A DNA stretch of 36,231 bases from Gammaproteobacteria bacterium (GTDB taxonomy: Bacteria; Pseudomonadota; Gammaproteobacteria; SZUA-21): assembly GCA_003233345.1 (NCBI GenBank), contig QILK01000142.1, positions 1 through 36,231 on the forward strand, read 5' to 3'. How positions within the stretch are numbered: the first letter of the stretch is position 1; the number at the start of each line of letters is the position of its first letter. The notes beneath the pieces are model-generated. The model was not told where the DNA came from. It searched no databases and saw only the letters and a program-made list of their open reading frames with translations. Made by a program: the position numbers and the translations under genes. This document shows, in pieces, positions 6,655 through 14,975 of the stretch.

Positions 6655-8630
6655 GTTCCAAAAAAATTCGTCGACAGATTATAATGGTAATACCCATGTT
6701 ATCGGTAATTTTAGCTATCGGGTGGTTTATGTTAGGTAACAACGCCACCACCGTTGACGGTAAAATCTACAAAGCCGGAAATTATCAAATAAAAATAGCT
6801 ATCAATCCAAAAAAACCCCGGGCAGGCATTAACAAACTGACACTGTTAATACTCGACAATAAAGGGCAAGCGATTAACAATGCCAAAATCAAAGCGACTG
6901 CTATTATGCCGGCCATGGGTTCGATGCCAGAGATGCGTGCACCAGTGGAAATAAAACCGTTAAGCAACGGGCGCTATCACGGAGAATTTGATTTATCGAT
7001 GGCGGGTGCCTGGCCGTTGACGATTAATATTGAATCACCAACATACGGACAAGCAAAACTTCAATTTGATCTGAATACCAGTCAAATTGGATTAACGCTG
7101 GAAAATGCTAGCCCATCAAGTCAAATGAGTTCAGTTGAGCAAACCTCAGGAGATACCGGTAACGCTAAAAGCAAACCAGAACTGGATGCAGAAGGCTTTG
7201 CAATTGCAGGAAAATTTCGCGTCAGAATTTCCATTACCCCAAACCCACCCAAAGTTGGAAACAACAAAATAAAGGTAGAAGTCAAATCAAAACAAGGGAA
7301 ACCGATAGAAAAAGCCAAAATTCGCGCGCTGGCACAGTATCACCCAGATGAAAAAACTCCAGCCAGCAACTTAATGATTAAAATAATTGAAGACGGTAAA
7401 GGCATTTATCACGGTGAGTTCAAGCTCACGCAAGCAGGCAATTGGCCGTTGGCAATCGATGTCGAAACATCAGAGTTTGGTCATGGCGACCTGGTTTATG
7501 ATATGACAACCGGACAAAAAACCTTAACCCTAAAAACCGCAACACCGGGTACGATTTCCCATTACACCTGCTCCATGCATCCTTCCGTTAAATCGAAAGC
7601 GCCAGGAACCTGTCCTATTTGCAGCATGAATCTGGTGCCGGTCAGCAAAAAGGAAGTCACATCCGGTATTATCAGGGTCAGTGCCAAACGTCGTCAGTTA
7701 ATTGGGGTAACGACTGGTAAAGTGGAACGCAAAGAATTTATCAAAACCATTCGTGCCGCAGGCAGGGTTACTTACAATGAATCAAAAGTAACCGATATTT
7801 CTCTGAAGTTTAATGGCTGGGTCGGAAAACTATACGCCAATTACGTTGGCACTGCGGTTAAAAAAGGCCAACCCTTGTTCACCATATATAGTCCGGATCT
7901 GGTCTCGGCCCAGGAAGAATACCTGGAAGCCATTCGCAGACGTTCAAACAAAAACAATCCATTGGTTAAAGCCTCGATTCGCAGGCTGTTACGCTGGAAC
8001 ATAAGCCAGGATCAGATCAATACCTTGACCCGAACCCGTAAAGCACTGGAGTATATGCCGATCCTTTCTCCGGTGACCGGAACCGTGGTCAAAAAAAATA
8101 TTGTTGCCGGGTCATCATTTAAAGCCAGTAAGACACTGCTACGTATCACCGATCTTTCAACGGTGTGGGTGGAAGGTCAAATCTACGAATACGAGATCGC
8201 TAATGTCAAGGTAGGAATGGACGTGAAGGTATTACTACCGGATATAACCGGCCCCCCTATTCCAGGAAAAATCACCTATATCTACCCGTTTCTAGAAAGT
8301 GGCTCGAGAACCAATCGGATTAGAGTAGAGCTGGAAAACAAAGACGGAAAACTACGCCCTAATATGTATGCACATGTACATATACTAGTAGACCAGGGCA
8401 GGAAGCTGGTGGTACCGGAAAGCGCGGTACTTTATTCCGGTCTTAACCGAGTGGTGTTTATCGATCTTGGTGGGGGGCGATTGCAACCCCGAAAAATAGA
8501 AATCGGTAGTCGTAATGATAACTATATTGAGGTCAAAAAAGGACTCAACGTTGGCGACGTGGTCGTGACTTCGGGTAATTTTCTGATTGGCGCAGAAAGT
8601 AAATTAAAATCGGGAGTGGATCAATGGTAG
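6651..8630 (+). CDS. cusB: RND periplasmic adaptor (CusB-like) with two FixH/YtkA-like domains and a heavy-metal-binding domain
   Basis: Membrane-fusion protein linking the CusA-like pump to the channel. At 659 aa it is much longer than a minimal CusB (about 400). An N-terminal anchor (residues 10-28) is followed by two tandem FixH/YtkA-like beta domains (about 38-148 and 183-296) sharing the frame NGRYHGEF/GIYHGEF and AGxWPL. The first copy carries a Met-rich stretch, MPAMGSMPEM (86-95); the second has lost it. Next is a heavy-metal-binding domain (about 304-331; CSMHP and CPICSM), then the usual hairpin, lipoyl and beta-barrel adaptor domains with the CusB-like segment SPVTGTV. The gene overlaps its neighbours at both ends (4 and 7 bp). 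Cu/Ag specificity is inferred from the Met and Cys sites and the pump. Confidence 0.92.
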   Translation: MSSKKIRRQIIMVIPMLSVILAIGWFMLGNNATTVDGKIYKAGNYQIKIAINPKKPRAGINKLTLLILDNKGQAINNAKIKATAIMPAMGSMPEMRAPVEIKPLSNGRYHGEFDLSMAGAWPLTINIESPTYGQAKLQFDLNTSQIGLTLENASPSSQMSSVEQTSGDTGNAKSKPELDAEGFAIAGKFRVRISITPNPPKVGNNKIKVEVKSKQGKPIEKAKIRALAQYHPDEKTPASNLMIKIIEDGKGIYHGEFKLTQAGNWPLAIDVETSEFGHGDLVYDMTTGQKTLTLKTATPGTISHYTCSMHPSVKSKAPGTCPICSMNLVPVSKKEVTSGIIRVSAKRRQLIGVTTGKVERKEFIKTIRAAGRVTYNESKVTDISLKFNGWVGKLYANYVGTAVKKGQPLFTIYSPDLVSAQEEYLEAIRRRSNKNNPLVKASIRRLLRWNISQDQINTLTRTRKALEYMPILSPVTGTVVKKNIVAGSSFKASKTLLRITDLSTVWVEGQIYEYEIANVKVGMDVKVLLPDITGPPIPGKITYIYPFLESGSRTNRIRVELENKDGKLRPNMYAHVHILVDQGRKLVVPESAVLYSGLNRVVFIDLGGGRLQPRKIEIGSRNDNYIEVKKGLNVGDVVVTSGNFLIGAESKLKSGVDQW

Positions 8631-11600
8631 ACCCGATCGGCCCCGCGAACGAAGGACTAATTCAACGTTTGATCCGCTATTGCGCAGAAAAGCCGTTACT
8701 GACATTAATCATTGTCGCGGCGGCAGCGCTTTGGGGATACTACTCATTAAAGAATACCCCATTGGACGCAATTCCTGATCTCTCTGATGCCCAGGTGATT
8801 ATTTTTACCGAATGGCCTGGCCGTAGTCCGGACCTGGTGGAAGACCAAATTACTTACCCCCTGACCAGCTCGCTATTAGCGGCACCCAAAGTTAAATTTG
8901 TCCGTGGCCAGACCTTTATGGGTTTAAGCTTTGTCTATGTCATCTTTGAAGATAATACCGATATTTACTGGGCAAGATCCCGGGTACTTGAATATCTCAA
9001 TACGGCGGCGGCCAAGCTACCTGCCGGCGTCAAACCAACATTAGGCCCAGATGCGACGGGGGTGGGCTGGGTATTCCAATATGCTTTGGTCGATAAGTCA
9101 GGAAAACATAACCTTGCCGACCTGCGTTCGATTCAAGATTTTAACTTGCGCTACCGCCTCGAGTCGGTTAAAGGGGTCGCCGAAGTTGCCTCTATCGGCG
9201 GATTTGTTAAGGAGTACCAGGTAAAAATAGATCCTAACAAATTACAAGAATACAAGCTGTCACTGGCAAAAGTCGCTAAAGCGATACGCCGTTCTAACAA
9301 TGATGTCGGTGGTCGTGTCCTTGAAATCGCCGGGCATGAGCATTTTATCCGTGGACGCGGTTATATAAAATCAGTCAAGGACATCGAAAAAATTGCGTTG
9401 GCAATCGACAAGAATGGTGTCCCTGTTACCGTGCGTAACATCGCCCATGTGAGCATAGGTCCAGCCATGCGCCGTGGTATCGCCGAACTCGACGGTGAAG
9501 GTGAAACCGTCGGCGGTATTGTGATCATGCGTTATGGCGAAGATGCTCTCTCGGTTATTCAACGGGTAAAAGATCGCATTAGCGATATTGAATTATCGTT
9601 ACCGGATGGGGTAAAAATCGTACCAACTTATGACCGATCAAAGTTAATCAATCGGGCGATTACCACCTTGACCACCACCCTGATTGAAGAAATGATTGTG
9701 GTCTCCCTAATCATCATTATATTCTTAATGCATTTTCGTTCAGCACTAATTGCTATTCTAACGCTACCCATCGCTATACTTTTATCCTTTATCCCCATGG
9801 CCAGCCAAAACCTGACGGCGAATATTATGTCATTGGGCGGTATTGCCGTTGCCATCGGGGCTATGGTCGATGCATCGATCGTCATCATTGAAAATATTCA
9901 TAAACGCCTGGGGTCGTTTGCTGGAAACGACGAGGCCAAGCGTAAGCAAATTATTATATCGGCAATGCAGGAAGTGGGACCAAGTGTATTCTTTTCCTTG
10001 CTGATTATTACCGTATCGTTTTTACCAGTGTTTTCACTGGCCGGCGCCGAAGGACGTTTGTTTAAACCACTCGCGTTCACGAAAACCTATTCCATGGGGT
10101 TTGCTGCATTGCTTGCCATCACGTTTACACCGGCGCTGGCAGTCATCATGATTCGCGGAAAAATCAAGGGTGATAAAAGCCGACTCAATCAATGGCTAAT
10201 CGCAAGCTACTTACCCCTGGTTCGCCTAGCGATTCACTTTCGTTACTGGGTTGTGGGAGCGGCGACGCTCGCATTGGTCGCGACCATGCCAATATTGTTT
10301 AAACTCGGCAATGAATTTATGCCACCTTTAAACGAGGGCAGCATACTATATATGCCCACGGCATTACCGGGAATGTCGGTCACAGAAGCGGGACGAATAC
10401 TGCAATCAATGAATACCCAGATTAAAAAATTTCCTGAAGTCGATCATGTTTTTGGTAAGATCGGCCGCTCCACGACCGCCACCGACCCGGCGCCACTTTC
10501 GATGGTGGAAACGGTGATTACACTGAAACCAAAATCCGAATGGCGAAAAGGCATGACCTGGGACAAACTAATCGCCGAGATGGATAAAGAACTGCGATAT
10601 CCGGGCATGCCGAATATCTGGTGGATGCCAATCCAGACGCGAACCGAAATGCTGGCCACCGGTATTCGCTCAGCGCTTGGCATTAAAGTGTTTGGCGATG
10701 ATACAGCCAAGCTGGAAAAAATTGCGGTGAAAATTGAGCGCGCTTTACTCGATGATGAGCGCACCAAACCCTATACCCGCAGCGCTTTTGCTGAGCGCCT
10801 CACGGGCGGTTACTTTATTGATTTTAAAATCGATCGCGATAAGATCGCGCGTTATGGATTAACGATTAGCGATGTAGAAGACGTTATCCAGGCAGCGGTA
10901 GGCGGTAAATCGGTTTCCAAAACTTTTGAGGGCAGGGAGCGTTATTCCATTATCATGCGTTATGCCCGTGATTACCGTGATAACCCTGATGCGTTACAAC
11001 GCGTCTTGGTCGCCACCCCCAAAGGTGCACAAGTACCGTTAAAACAATTAGCCAAAATCGAATTTAATACTGGGCCACCGATGTTACGCAATGAAAACGG
11101 ACAACTGGTTTCATTTGTATTTGTCGATGTAAAAGGCATCGGCATCGCCGATTACGTTGCACTGGCCAAGCAAGTGATTAAAGAGAAAAATCTTAAAGTA
11201 CCCATAGAGTGGGCTGGACAGTTTAAATACTTTGAACGCGCTAAAGAGAAGCTGATGCTGGTTGTGCCGCTAACACTATTTATTGTATTCTTTATGCTAT
11301 ACCTCAATCGTGAATCACTGACCGAAGCGCTGATCATTCTGTTAGCGGTGCCCTTTTCGCTGATAGGTGCGGTTTGGTTTCTGTATTTTCTTGATTATAA
11401 TCTAAGTGTCGCCGTTTGGGTTGGTATGATTGCCCTGGCTGGACTGGATGCTGAAATGGGTGTATTAATGATGTTATACTTGGGACTAAATTACCGTCAG
11501 CGGCGTGATGAAAACAAGCTCAATACACGCGCGGATTTATTCGATGTAATTGCTCAGGGTGCCAGCCAACGCATACGCCCAATGTTAATGACTGGCCTGG

Positions 11601-11770
11601 CACTGCTTATCGGCTTAATTCCGATCATGTGGAGCACTGGCGCTGGCGCCGATGTGATGAAACGTATCGCCGCGCCAATGCTCGGCGGCGTTCTTACCGT
11701 GCTGCTGATGGTTCTCTTTGTTTTTCCTGCCATCTTTGCGATTTGGAAAGAGCAAAAAATGAGTAAGTAG
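8624..11770 (+). CDS. cusA: HME-RND copper/silver efflux pump (CusA-like)
   Basis: Inner-membrane proton-driven pump of the heavy-metal RND family, 1048 aa like E. coli CusA. The three periplasmic Cu(I)/Ag(I)-binding methionines known from CusA (573, 623, 672) have clear counterparts at Met577 (LYMPTALPG), Met627 (SMVETV) and Met676 (TEMLATG), with identical spacing. The transmembrane proton-relay segment GAMVDASIVIIENIHK is present. One odd point is the late segment IALAGLDAEMGV, where CusA usually reads IALAGVAAEFGV. The start overlaps the adaptor gene by 7 bp. The pump would move copper from periplasm and cytosol to the outer-membrane channel. Confidence 0.95.
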   Translation: MVDPIGPANEGLIQRLIRYCAEKPLLTLIIVAAAALWGYYSLKNTPLDAIPDLSDAQVIIFTEWPGRSPDLVEDQITYPLTSSLLAAPKVKFVRGQTFMGLSFVYVIFEDNTDIYWARSRVLEYLNTAAAKLPAGVKPTLGPDATGVGWVFQYALVDKSGKHNLADLRSIQDFNLRYRLESVKGVAEVASIGGFVKEYQVKIDPNKLQEYKLSLAKVAKAIRRSNNDVGGRVLEIAGHEHFIRGRGYIKSVKDIEKIALAIDKNGVPVTVRNIAHVSIGPAMRRGIAELDGEGETVGGIVIMRYGEDALSVIQRVKDRISDIELSLPDGVKIVPTYDRSKLINRAITTLTTTLIEEMIVVSLIIIIFLMHFRSALIAILTLPIAILLSFIPMASQNLTANIMSLGGIAVAIGAMVDASIVIIENIHKRLGSFAGNDEAKRKQIIISAMQEVGPSVFFSLLIITVSFLPVFSLAGAEGRLFKPLAFTKTYSMGFAALLAITFTPALAVIMIRGKIKGDKSRLNQWLIASYLPLVRLAIHFRYWVVGAATLALVATMPILFKLGNEFMPPLNEGSILYMPTALPGMSVTEAGRILQSMNTQIKKFPEVDHVFGKIGRSTTATDPAPLSMVETVITLKPKSEWRKGMTWDKLIAEMDKELRYPGMPNIWWMPIQTRTEMLATGIRSALGIKVFGDDTAKLEKIAVKIERALLDDERTKPYTRSAFAERLTGGYFIDFKIDRDKIARYGLTISDVEDVIQAAVGGKSVSKTFEGRERYSIIMRYARDYRDNPDALQRVLVATPKGAQVPLKQLAKIEFNTGPPMLRNENGQLVSFVFVDVKGIGIADYVALAKQVIKEKNLKVPIEWAGQFKYFERAKEKLMLVVPLTLFIVFFMLYLNRESLTEALIILLAVPFSLIGAVWFLYFLDYNLSVAVWVGMIALAGLDAEMGVLMMLYLGLNYRQRRDENKLNTRADLFDVIAQGASQRIRPMLMTGLALLIGLIPIMWSTGAGADVMKRIAAPMLGGVLTVLLMVLFVFPAIFAIWKEQKMSK

Positions 11771-11779
11771 GTTTGCACT

Positions 11780-12406
11780 ATGAGTGGATGCTGTGATCAA
11801 GATGATTCTTTACACCGCCTGCGTGAACGCCAGCGCGGTACATTACTATTGGTTCTGGGTATCAACGCACTTATGTTTTTTATCATCAGTGCCGCTGCAC
11901 TCTACGGTAAGTCAACCGCGTTAATAGCGGATAGCCTTGATAACCTTGGAGACGCTTTGACTTATGGGCTTAGTCTATACGTGGTTTCCAAGAGTGTTAC
12001 CGTAAAGGCCAAAGTGGCCTTGTTTAAAGGGGTGCTTATTCTTCTTGCCGCTCTGGTTGTCGCCGGACAAATTGTCTATAAACTCTTTGTCCCCAGCGTT
12101 CCCCTTTTCGAGGTAATGGGCATATTTAGCCTTCTCGGTCTTGTCGCCAACTCACTTTGTCTGTTTTTTCTGTGGCGACACCGCCATGAAGATGTAAACA
12201 TGAGCTCGGTGTGGGAATGTTCTCGAAATGACATCGCATCAAACCTTTCTGTTCTATTGGCGGCTGGCGCGGTCTGGTACACAGGTTCAGGCTGGCCCGA
12301 CATTCTAATAGCCCTCGCGCTGGTCGTTCTGTTGGTGCGTTCTGCTATACGGGTAATTTCTTCCGCGCTGGCAGAAATTCGAACGCCTAGCGAAAATAAA
12401 GACTAA
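11780..12406 (+). CDS. Short cation diffusion facilitator (CDF) transporter
   Basis: Six-helix cation transporter of 208 aa. It lacks the C-terminal cytoplasmic domain of classical CDF proteins (about 300 aa). The metal site in helix 2 reads DSLDNLGD (Asp51, Asp54, Asn55, Asp58), and the helix-5 site reads CSRND (Cys147, Asp151) in place of the usual HxxxD. An N-terminal Cys pair (Cys4, Cys5) and a His-rich loop (HRHED) add possible ligands. This subgroup is commonly annotated simply as 'cation transporter'. The gene begins 9 bp after the pump stop, so it is probably the last gene of the Cus-like operon. A Cys-containing site suggests a softer metal than Zn, but specificity is unproven. Confidence 0.82.
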   Translation: MSGCCDQDDSLHRLRERQRGTLLLVLGINALMFFIISAAALYGKSTALIADSLDNLGDALTYGLSLYVVSKSVTVKAKVALFKGVLILLAALVVAGQIVYKLFVPSVPLFEVMGIFSLLGLVANSLCLFFLWRHRHEDVNMSSVWECSRNDIASNLSVLLAAGAVWYTGSGWPDILIALALVVLLVRSAIRVISSALAEIRTPSENKD

Positions 12407-12650
12407 ATGAACCTAGCCTGAAGGCCGTTAATTCACAATAAGCTTAGGTGCAATTTAATTAGTAAGCAGTTAAAGTAATGTTTATCGAAGTAATTGATTA
12501 TTAAAAAATAATAGGTAACTTTTTGTTATAGTTAGCAATATTTACAGCCGATGCTTGACTTAAACAGACTAACAGCATACCATAAAAAATATCTTGGTAC
12601 AGATATTGAATATACTTTCAATATAATTATTTTTTGGCCGATAATTGAGT
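12407..12650. promoter_or_regulatory. Promoter region of the czc-type operon
   Basis: AT-rich intergenic stretch of 244 bp. A sigma70-like promoter is visible: TTGACT (12555-12560), 17-bp spacer, TACCAT (12578-12583), predicting a start near 12590. The operator-like dyad listed separately lies just downstream of that start. No gene was seen here. Confidence 0.5.
12603..12624. promoter_or_regulatory. ArsR/SmtB-type operator candidate upstream of the czc operon
   Basis: Perfect 8-bp inverted repeat ATATTGAA-N6-TTCAATAT. Its core TGAA-N6-TTCA is the 12-2-12-type half-site arrangement bound by ArsR/SmtB metal sensors such as SmtB. It sits about +14 to +35 relative to the predicted start at 12590 and about 25 bp before the first start codon, which suits repression. 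No ArsR-family gene is in the window. Confidence 0.5.
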
Positions 12651-13028
12651 ATGATGAATAAACGAATTTTAATTTCTGGTTTTGTGATGTTTACTCTCCT
12701 GTTTAACGGGCTTGCGTGGGCGTCTAATAAATCAAACCATTCGCTTTTTACTCATCCAGCGGGCAAACACAGTCATCAAAATCACAAACATTTAGTCACT
12801 GACACCTTAGATCAAAGTCATGACCAAATTTCTACTAACGACGATGACGGCGTTTCTGAAAAAAACTGTGACCACCATTGTCACGGCAGTGCGCACTTTG
12901 TGGTAGGTCTCATTAGTAGTTTCTCTTTTTTACCCGCCTCATATAAAGCGCGCTATAAAACAAATATTTTATTAACCCATATCTCATTAAGCCTTACTCC
13001 ACCTGTTCCGCCCCCACTCACTATATAA
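12651..13028 (+). CDS. Exported His-rich protein, CzcI-like by position
   Basis: Small exported protein of about 125 aa with a signal peptide (MMNKRILISGFVMF... ending GLAWAS). A His-rich middle follows (HPAGKHSHQNHKH, then CDHHCHG), and a proline-rich tail, PPVPPP, ends the protein. The position directly before the czcC-type gene, plus the layout of signal peptide, His cluster and Pro-rich end, recall CzcI of Cupriavidus czc operons. Sequence identity was not tested. The frame also opens with TTG at 12645, but ATG at 12651 is preferred. No strong ribosome binding site is visible. Probable role: periplasmic Zn/Co/Cd buffering or modulation of the pump. Confidence 0.7.
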   Translation: MMNKRILISGFVMFTLLFNGLAWASNKSNHSLFTHPAGKHSHQNHKHLVTDTLDQSHDQISTNDDDGVSEKNCDHHCHGSAHFVVGLISSFSFLPASYKARYKTNILLTHISLSLTPPVPPPLTI

Positions 13029-13040
13029 CTTATGTTGTTT

Positions 13041-13140
13041 AAGTATCTTTAAGATACTTCTAAATTAAGATCCGTTAATTTTGATTGAACTGGCTGACGA
13101 TTGTCAGCGACATACAGATGATTTTGTATTTTTCTGTATG
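13041..13140 (+). promoter_or_regulatory. Structured leader before czcC: three consecutive hairpins
   Basis: Three perfect inverted repeats follow one another. They are AAGTATCTT-T-AAGATACTT (13041-13059), GCTGAC-GATT-GTCAGC (13093-13108) and CATACAG-N16-CTGTATG (13111-13117 with 13134-13140). They lie between the CzcI-like gene and the preferred czcC start at 13165. They could form an attenuator, a processing site or a cis-regulatory RNA. No known riboswitch class was recognised. Confidence 0.4.
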
Positions 13141-13164
13141 ACACATACACAGCAGGTTATAAAA

Positions 13165-14403
13165 ATGTATTCTGGTAATAGAATTAGACTATTCCTAGTG
13201 ATTTGCCTTGTGGCATCTCCTTTGGCACAAGGTGCTCCTAGAGCGGATGATCCATTGGTACTTACCCGGTTTTTGCAAACCGTGTTAGACGATAATCCAA
13301 AGGTTTTAAAAGCAAAAGCAGCTTTAGACGAAGGCATTGCGAATGAAAGAGATTACAGTCGCCCCCTTTATAATCCTTCTCTGGATCTGGATCACGAAAG
13401 AAGCAACATAGAAACCAATACTATTGGGCTATCCCAATCCATTGACTGGAAAGGGAAACGCCGGACAAGAACAAAGATAGGCGGTTTAAAACGGCAGGTC
13501 GCGGAAATAAAGTATCATTTGGTCCAATTGCAAATTGGGATTGAGTTATTAACGGCCATCGCAAACTACCAAAAGAATGCTGAACTTTTCAAGCTGGCAA
13601 AAAAACGTCTGCGACTTATGGCCAAGCTTAAATCCCTAGCGATCCTACGTCATCAAGCCGGTGATTTGAGTCCCGTTGAAAAAGACTTAACTAATCTTGC
13701 TTTTATTGACGCACAAATGAAAAAAAATCAAGCCAAGGTTGATCTTTTACATATTGAGCAGAGCCTAATTAATCTAGTGGGAAGAAAATTAGTTGTATGG
13801 CCTCATATCAAGCAACAGGTAATACCCCGTGTAGATTCAAGTGCGTTTATTTCAGAAAAGGCGCTCTATACTTTACCAAACATAAAAGTTGCTCAGCTCA
13901 ACATTCAAATCGCGCAAAACCAGATCAACTTACAAGTAAAACGACGTAGTGGTGATCCCACCATCGGGATTAGAGCAGGCGAAGAAGGACGCGATAAATT
14001 AACCGGATTTACGTTGTCAATACCACTGAATGTTCGCAATACAGGCAAAGCTAAAGTCCTTGCTGCTAATGCGTTGCATATACAAGCACAACGTGAAGGT
14101 GAACAGGCAATGCGAAACGCCAAATCCTCAATACGTTCAAGCGAACAGGGTTATCATCTTACATTAAACGCTTGGACAGCATGGAAAAAAAGCGGCCGTA
14201 TCTCACTCTCCAGGCGTTATCGGCAATTACAAAAACTCTGGCAAGCGCGTGAGTTAGATACGACTAACTACCTTATTCAGGTCAATCAGACCCTTGAAGC
14301 AGAATCCAGCGGTATTAAGTTAAAAAACCAACTTCTTATCTCTTGGACACATTGGCTCAAAGCAACGGCTGGATTCAGTCGTTGGTTAAAGTCAACTAAA
14401 TAG
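13165..14403 (+). CDS. czcC: TolC-family outer-membrane channel of a Zn/Co/Cd efflux system (CzcC-like)
   Basis: Outer-membrane efflux protein for the CzcA/CzcB-like pump downstream. The frame opens with TTG at 13081, but the first 28 codons do not look like a signal peptide. The ATG at 13165 gives a normal one (YSGNRIRLFLVICLVASPLAQGAP) and a 412-aa protein. Two OEP repeats are visible, with the segment LSQSIDWKGKRRTR typical of the CzcC branch. The base composition is visibly more AT-rich than the Cus-like operon. Metal specificity is inferred from the pump. Confidence 0.85.
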   Translation: MYSGNRIRLFLVICLVASPLAQGAPRADDPLVLTRFLQTVLDDNPKVLKAKAALDEGIANERDYSRPLYNPSLDLDHERSNIETNTIGLSQSIDWKGKRRTRTKIGGLKRQVAEIKYHLVQLQIGIELLTAIANYQKNAELFKLAKKRLRLMAKLKSLAILRHQAGDLSPVEKDLTNLAFIDAQMKKNQAKVDLLHIEQSLINLVGRKLVVWPHIKQQVIPRVDSSAFISEKALYTLPNIKVAQLNIQIAQNQINLQVKRRSGDPTIGIRAGEEGRDKLTGFTLSIPLNVRNTGKAKVLAANALHIQAQREGEQAMRNAKSSIRSSEQGYHLTLNAWTAWKKSGRISLSRRYRQLQKLWQARELDTTNYLIQVNQTLEAESSGIKLKNQLLISWTHWLKATAGFSRWLKSTK

Positions 14404-14429
14404 TAAAAATAATTTATTTTGGAGGAATT

Positions 14430-14645
14430 ATGAAAAAATTTACATTAGGGTTACTTATGCTTTTGGCTTTTAGCTTTAACGCATTAGCAGCAGAGAAACA
14501 TGAGACACATTCAGGTCATAAAGACGGAGATAAAGCGGCTCCTGCAAAACATGCCGCACATAAAGGGCACAAAGATGGCGATTGTAAAGCAACAGACAAG
14601 GATGCCAAGAAAAACTGCGCTAAGGATAAACCAGAAACTAAATAA
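14430..14645 (+). CDS. Tiny exported His/Lys-rich protein
   Basis: A 71-aa protein with a textbook signal peptide (KKFTLGLLMLLAFSFNALA, cleavage near residue 20) and an excellent ribosome binding site (GGAGG, 14421-14425). The mature part is highly polar, with six His, two Cys and many Lys and Asp. It shows an internal repeat around GHKDGD (HSGHKDGDKAAPAKH and HKGHKDGDCKA). No known family. Sitting between czcC and czcB, it probably binds metal in the periplasm; this is inference from composition and position. Confidence 0.72.
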   Translation: MKKFTLGLLMLLAFSFNALAAEKHETHSGHKDGDKAAPAKHAAHKGHKDGDCKATDKDAKKNCAKDKPETK

Positions 14646-14721
14646 CCTTTTTTATTAATGTGAACTTAAAGTACAGGGACGTTCTTAATTTTTTGGTGTA
14701 ATAGACTACTGAGGTATCATA

Positions 14722-14907
14722 ATGATTTCGCTATTTTTACGATCAGTACTTATATCTTTCGTCATTTTTATAGGGGCTTGCTCTAACAGTGATGCAACAA
14801 ATAGTACTGATTCTGGTCATAATACCAAAGGCCATGTGCATTCAGAAAAGAATAAACATGATAAAAAAACAGGCGACCACTCAGGTCATACACATGATAA
14901 GCGATAA
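14722..14907 (+). CDS. Small His-rich lipoprotein, partial duplicate of the CzcB N-terminus
   Basis: A 61-aa lipoprotein. The signal peptide ends in the lipobox FIGAC (Cys20), and the mature 42 residues contain seven His. Its first 20 residues align with those of the CzcB-like protein encoded 254 bp downstream (MISLFLRSVLISFVIFIGAC versus MNSLFLRTLLISSVVFISAC). Both continue into a Gly-His/Lys-rich tract. The upstream DNA is also shared (ACAGGGACGT at 14673, ACAAGGACGT at 14926). It therefore appears to be a stand-alone copy of the adaptor's metal-binding N-terminus, probably a membrane-tethered metal-binding protein. Confidence 0.7.
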   Translation: MISLFLRSVLISFVIFIGACSNSDATNSTDSGHNTKGHVHSEKNKHDKKTGDHSGHTHDKR

Positions 14908-14975
14908 ACTTAACATTATATCGGCACAAGGACGTGCCTTATTTAACCCGGAAAATCATACACTAAGGTGAAATC

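Noticed and set aside
13081-13164. TTG-initiated 28-codon extension of czcC
   Set aside because: The extension contains two of the hairpins, encodes no signal peptide and has no ribosome binding site. ATG at 13165 gives a proper exported channel.
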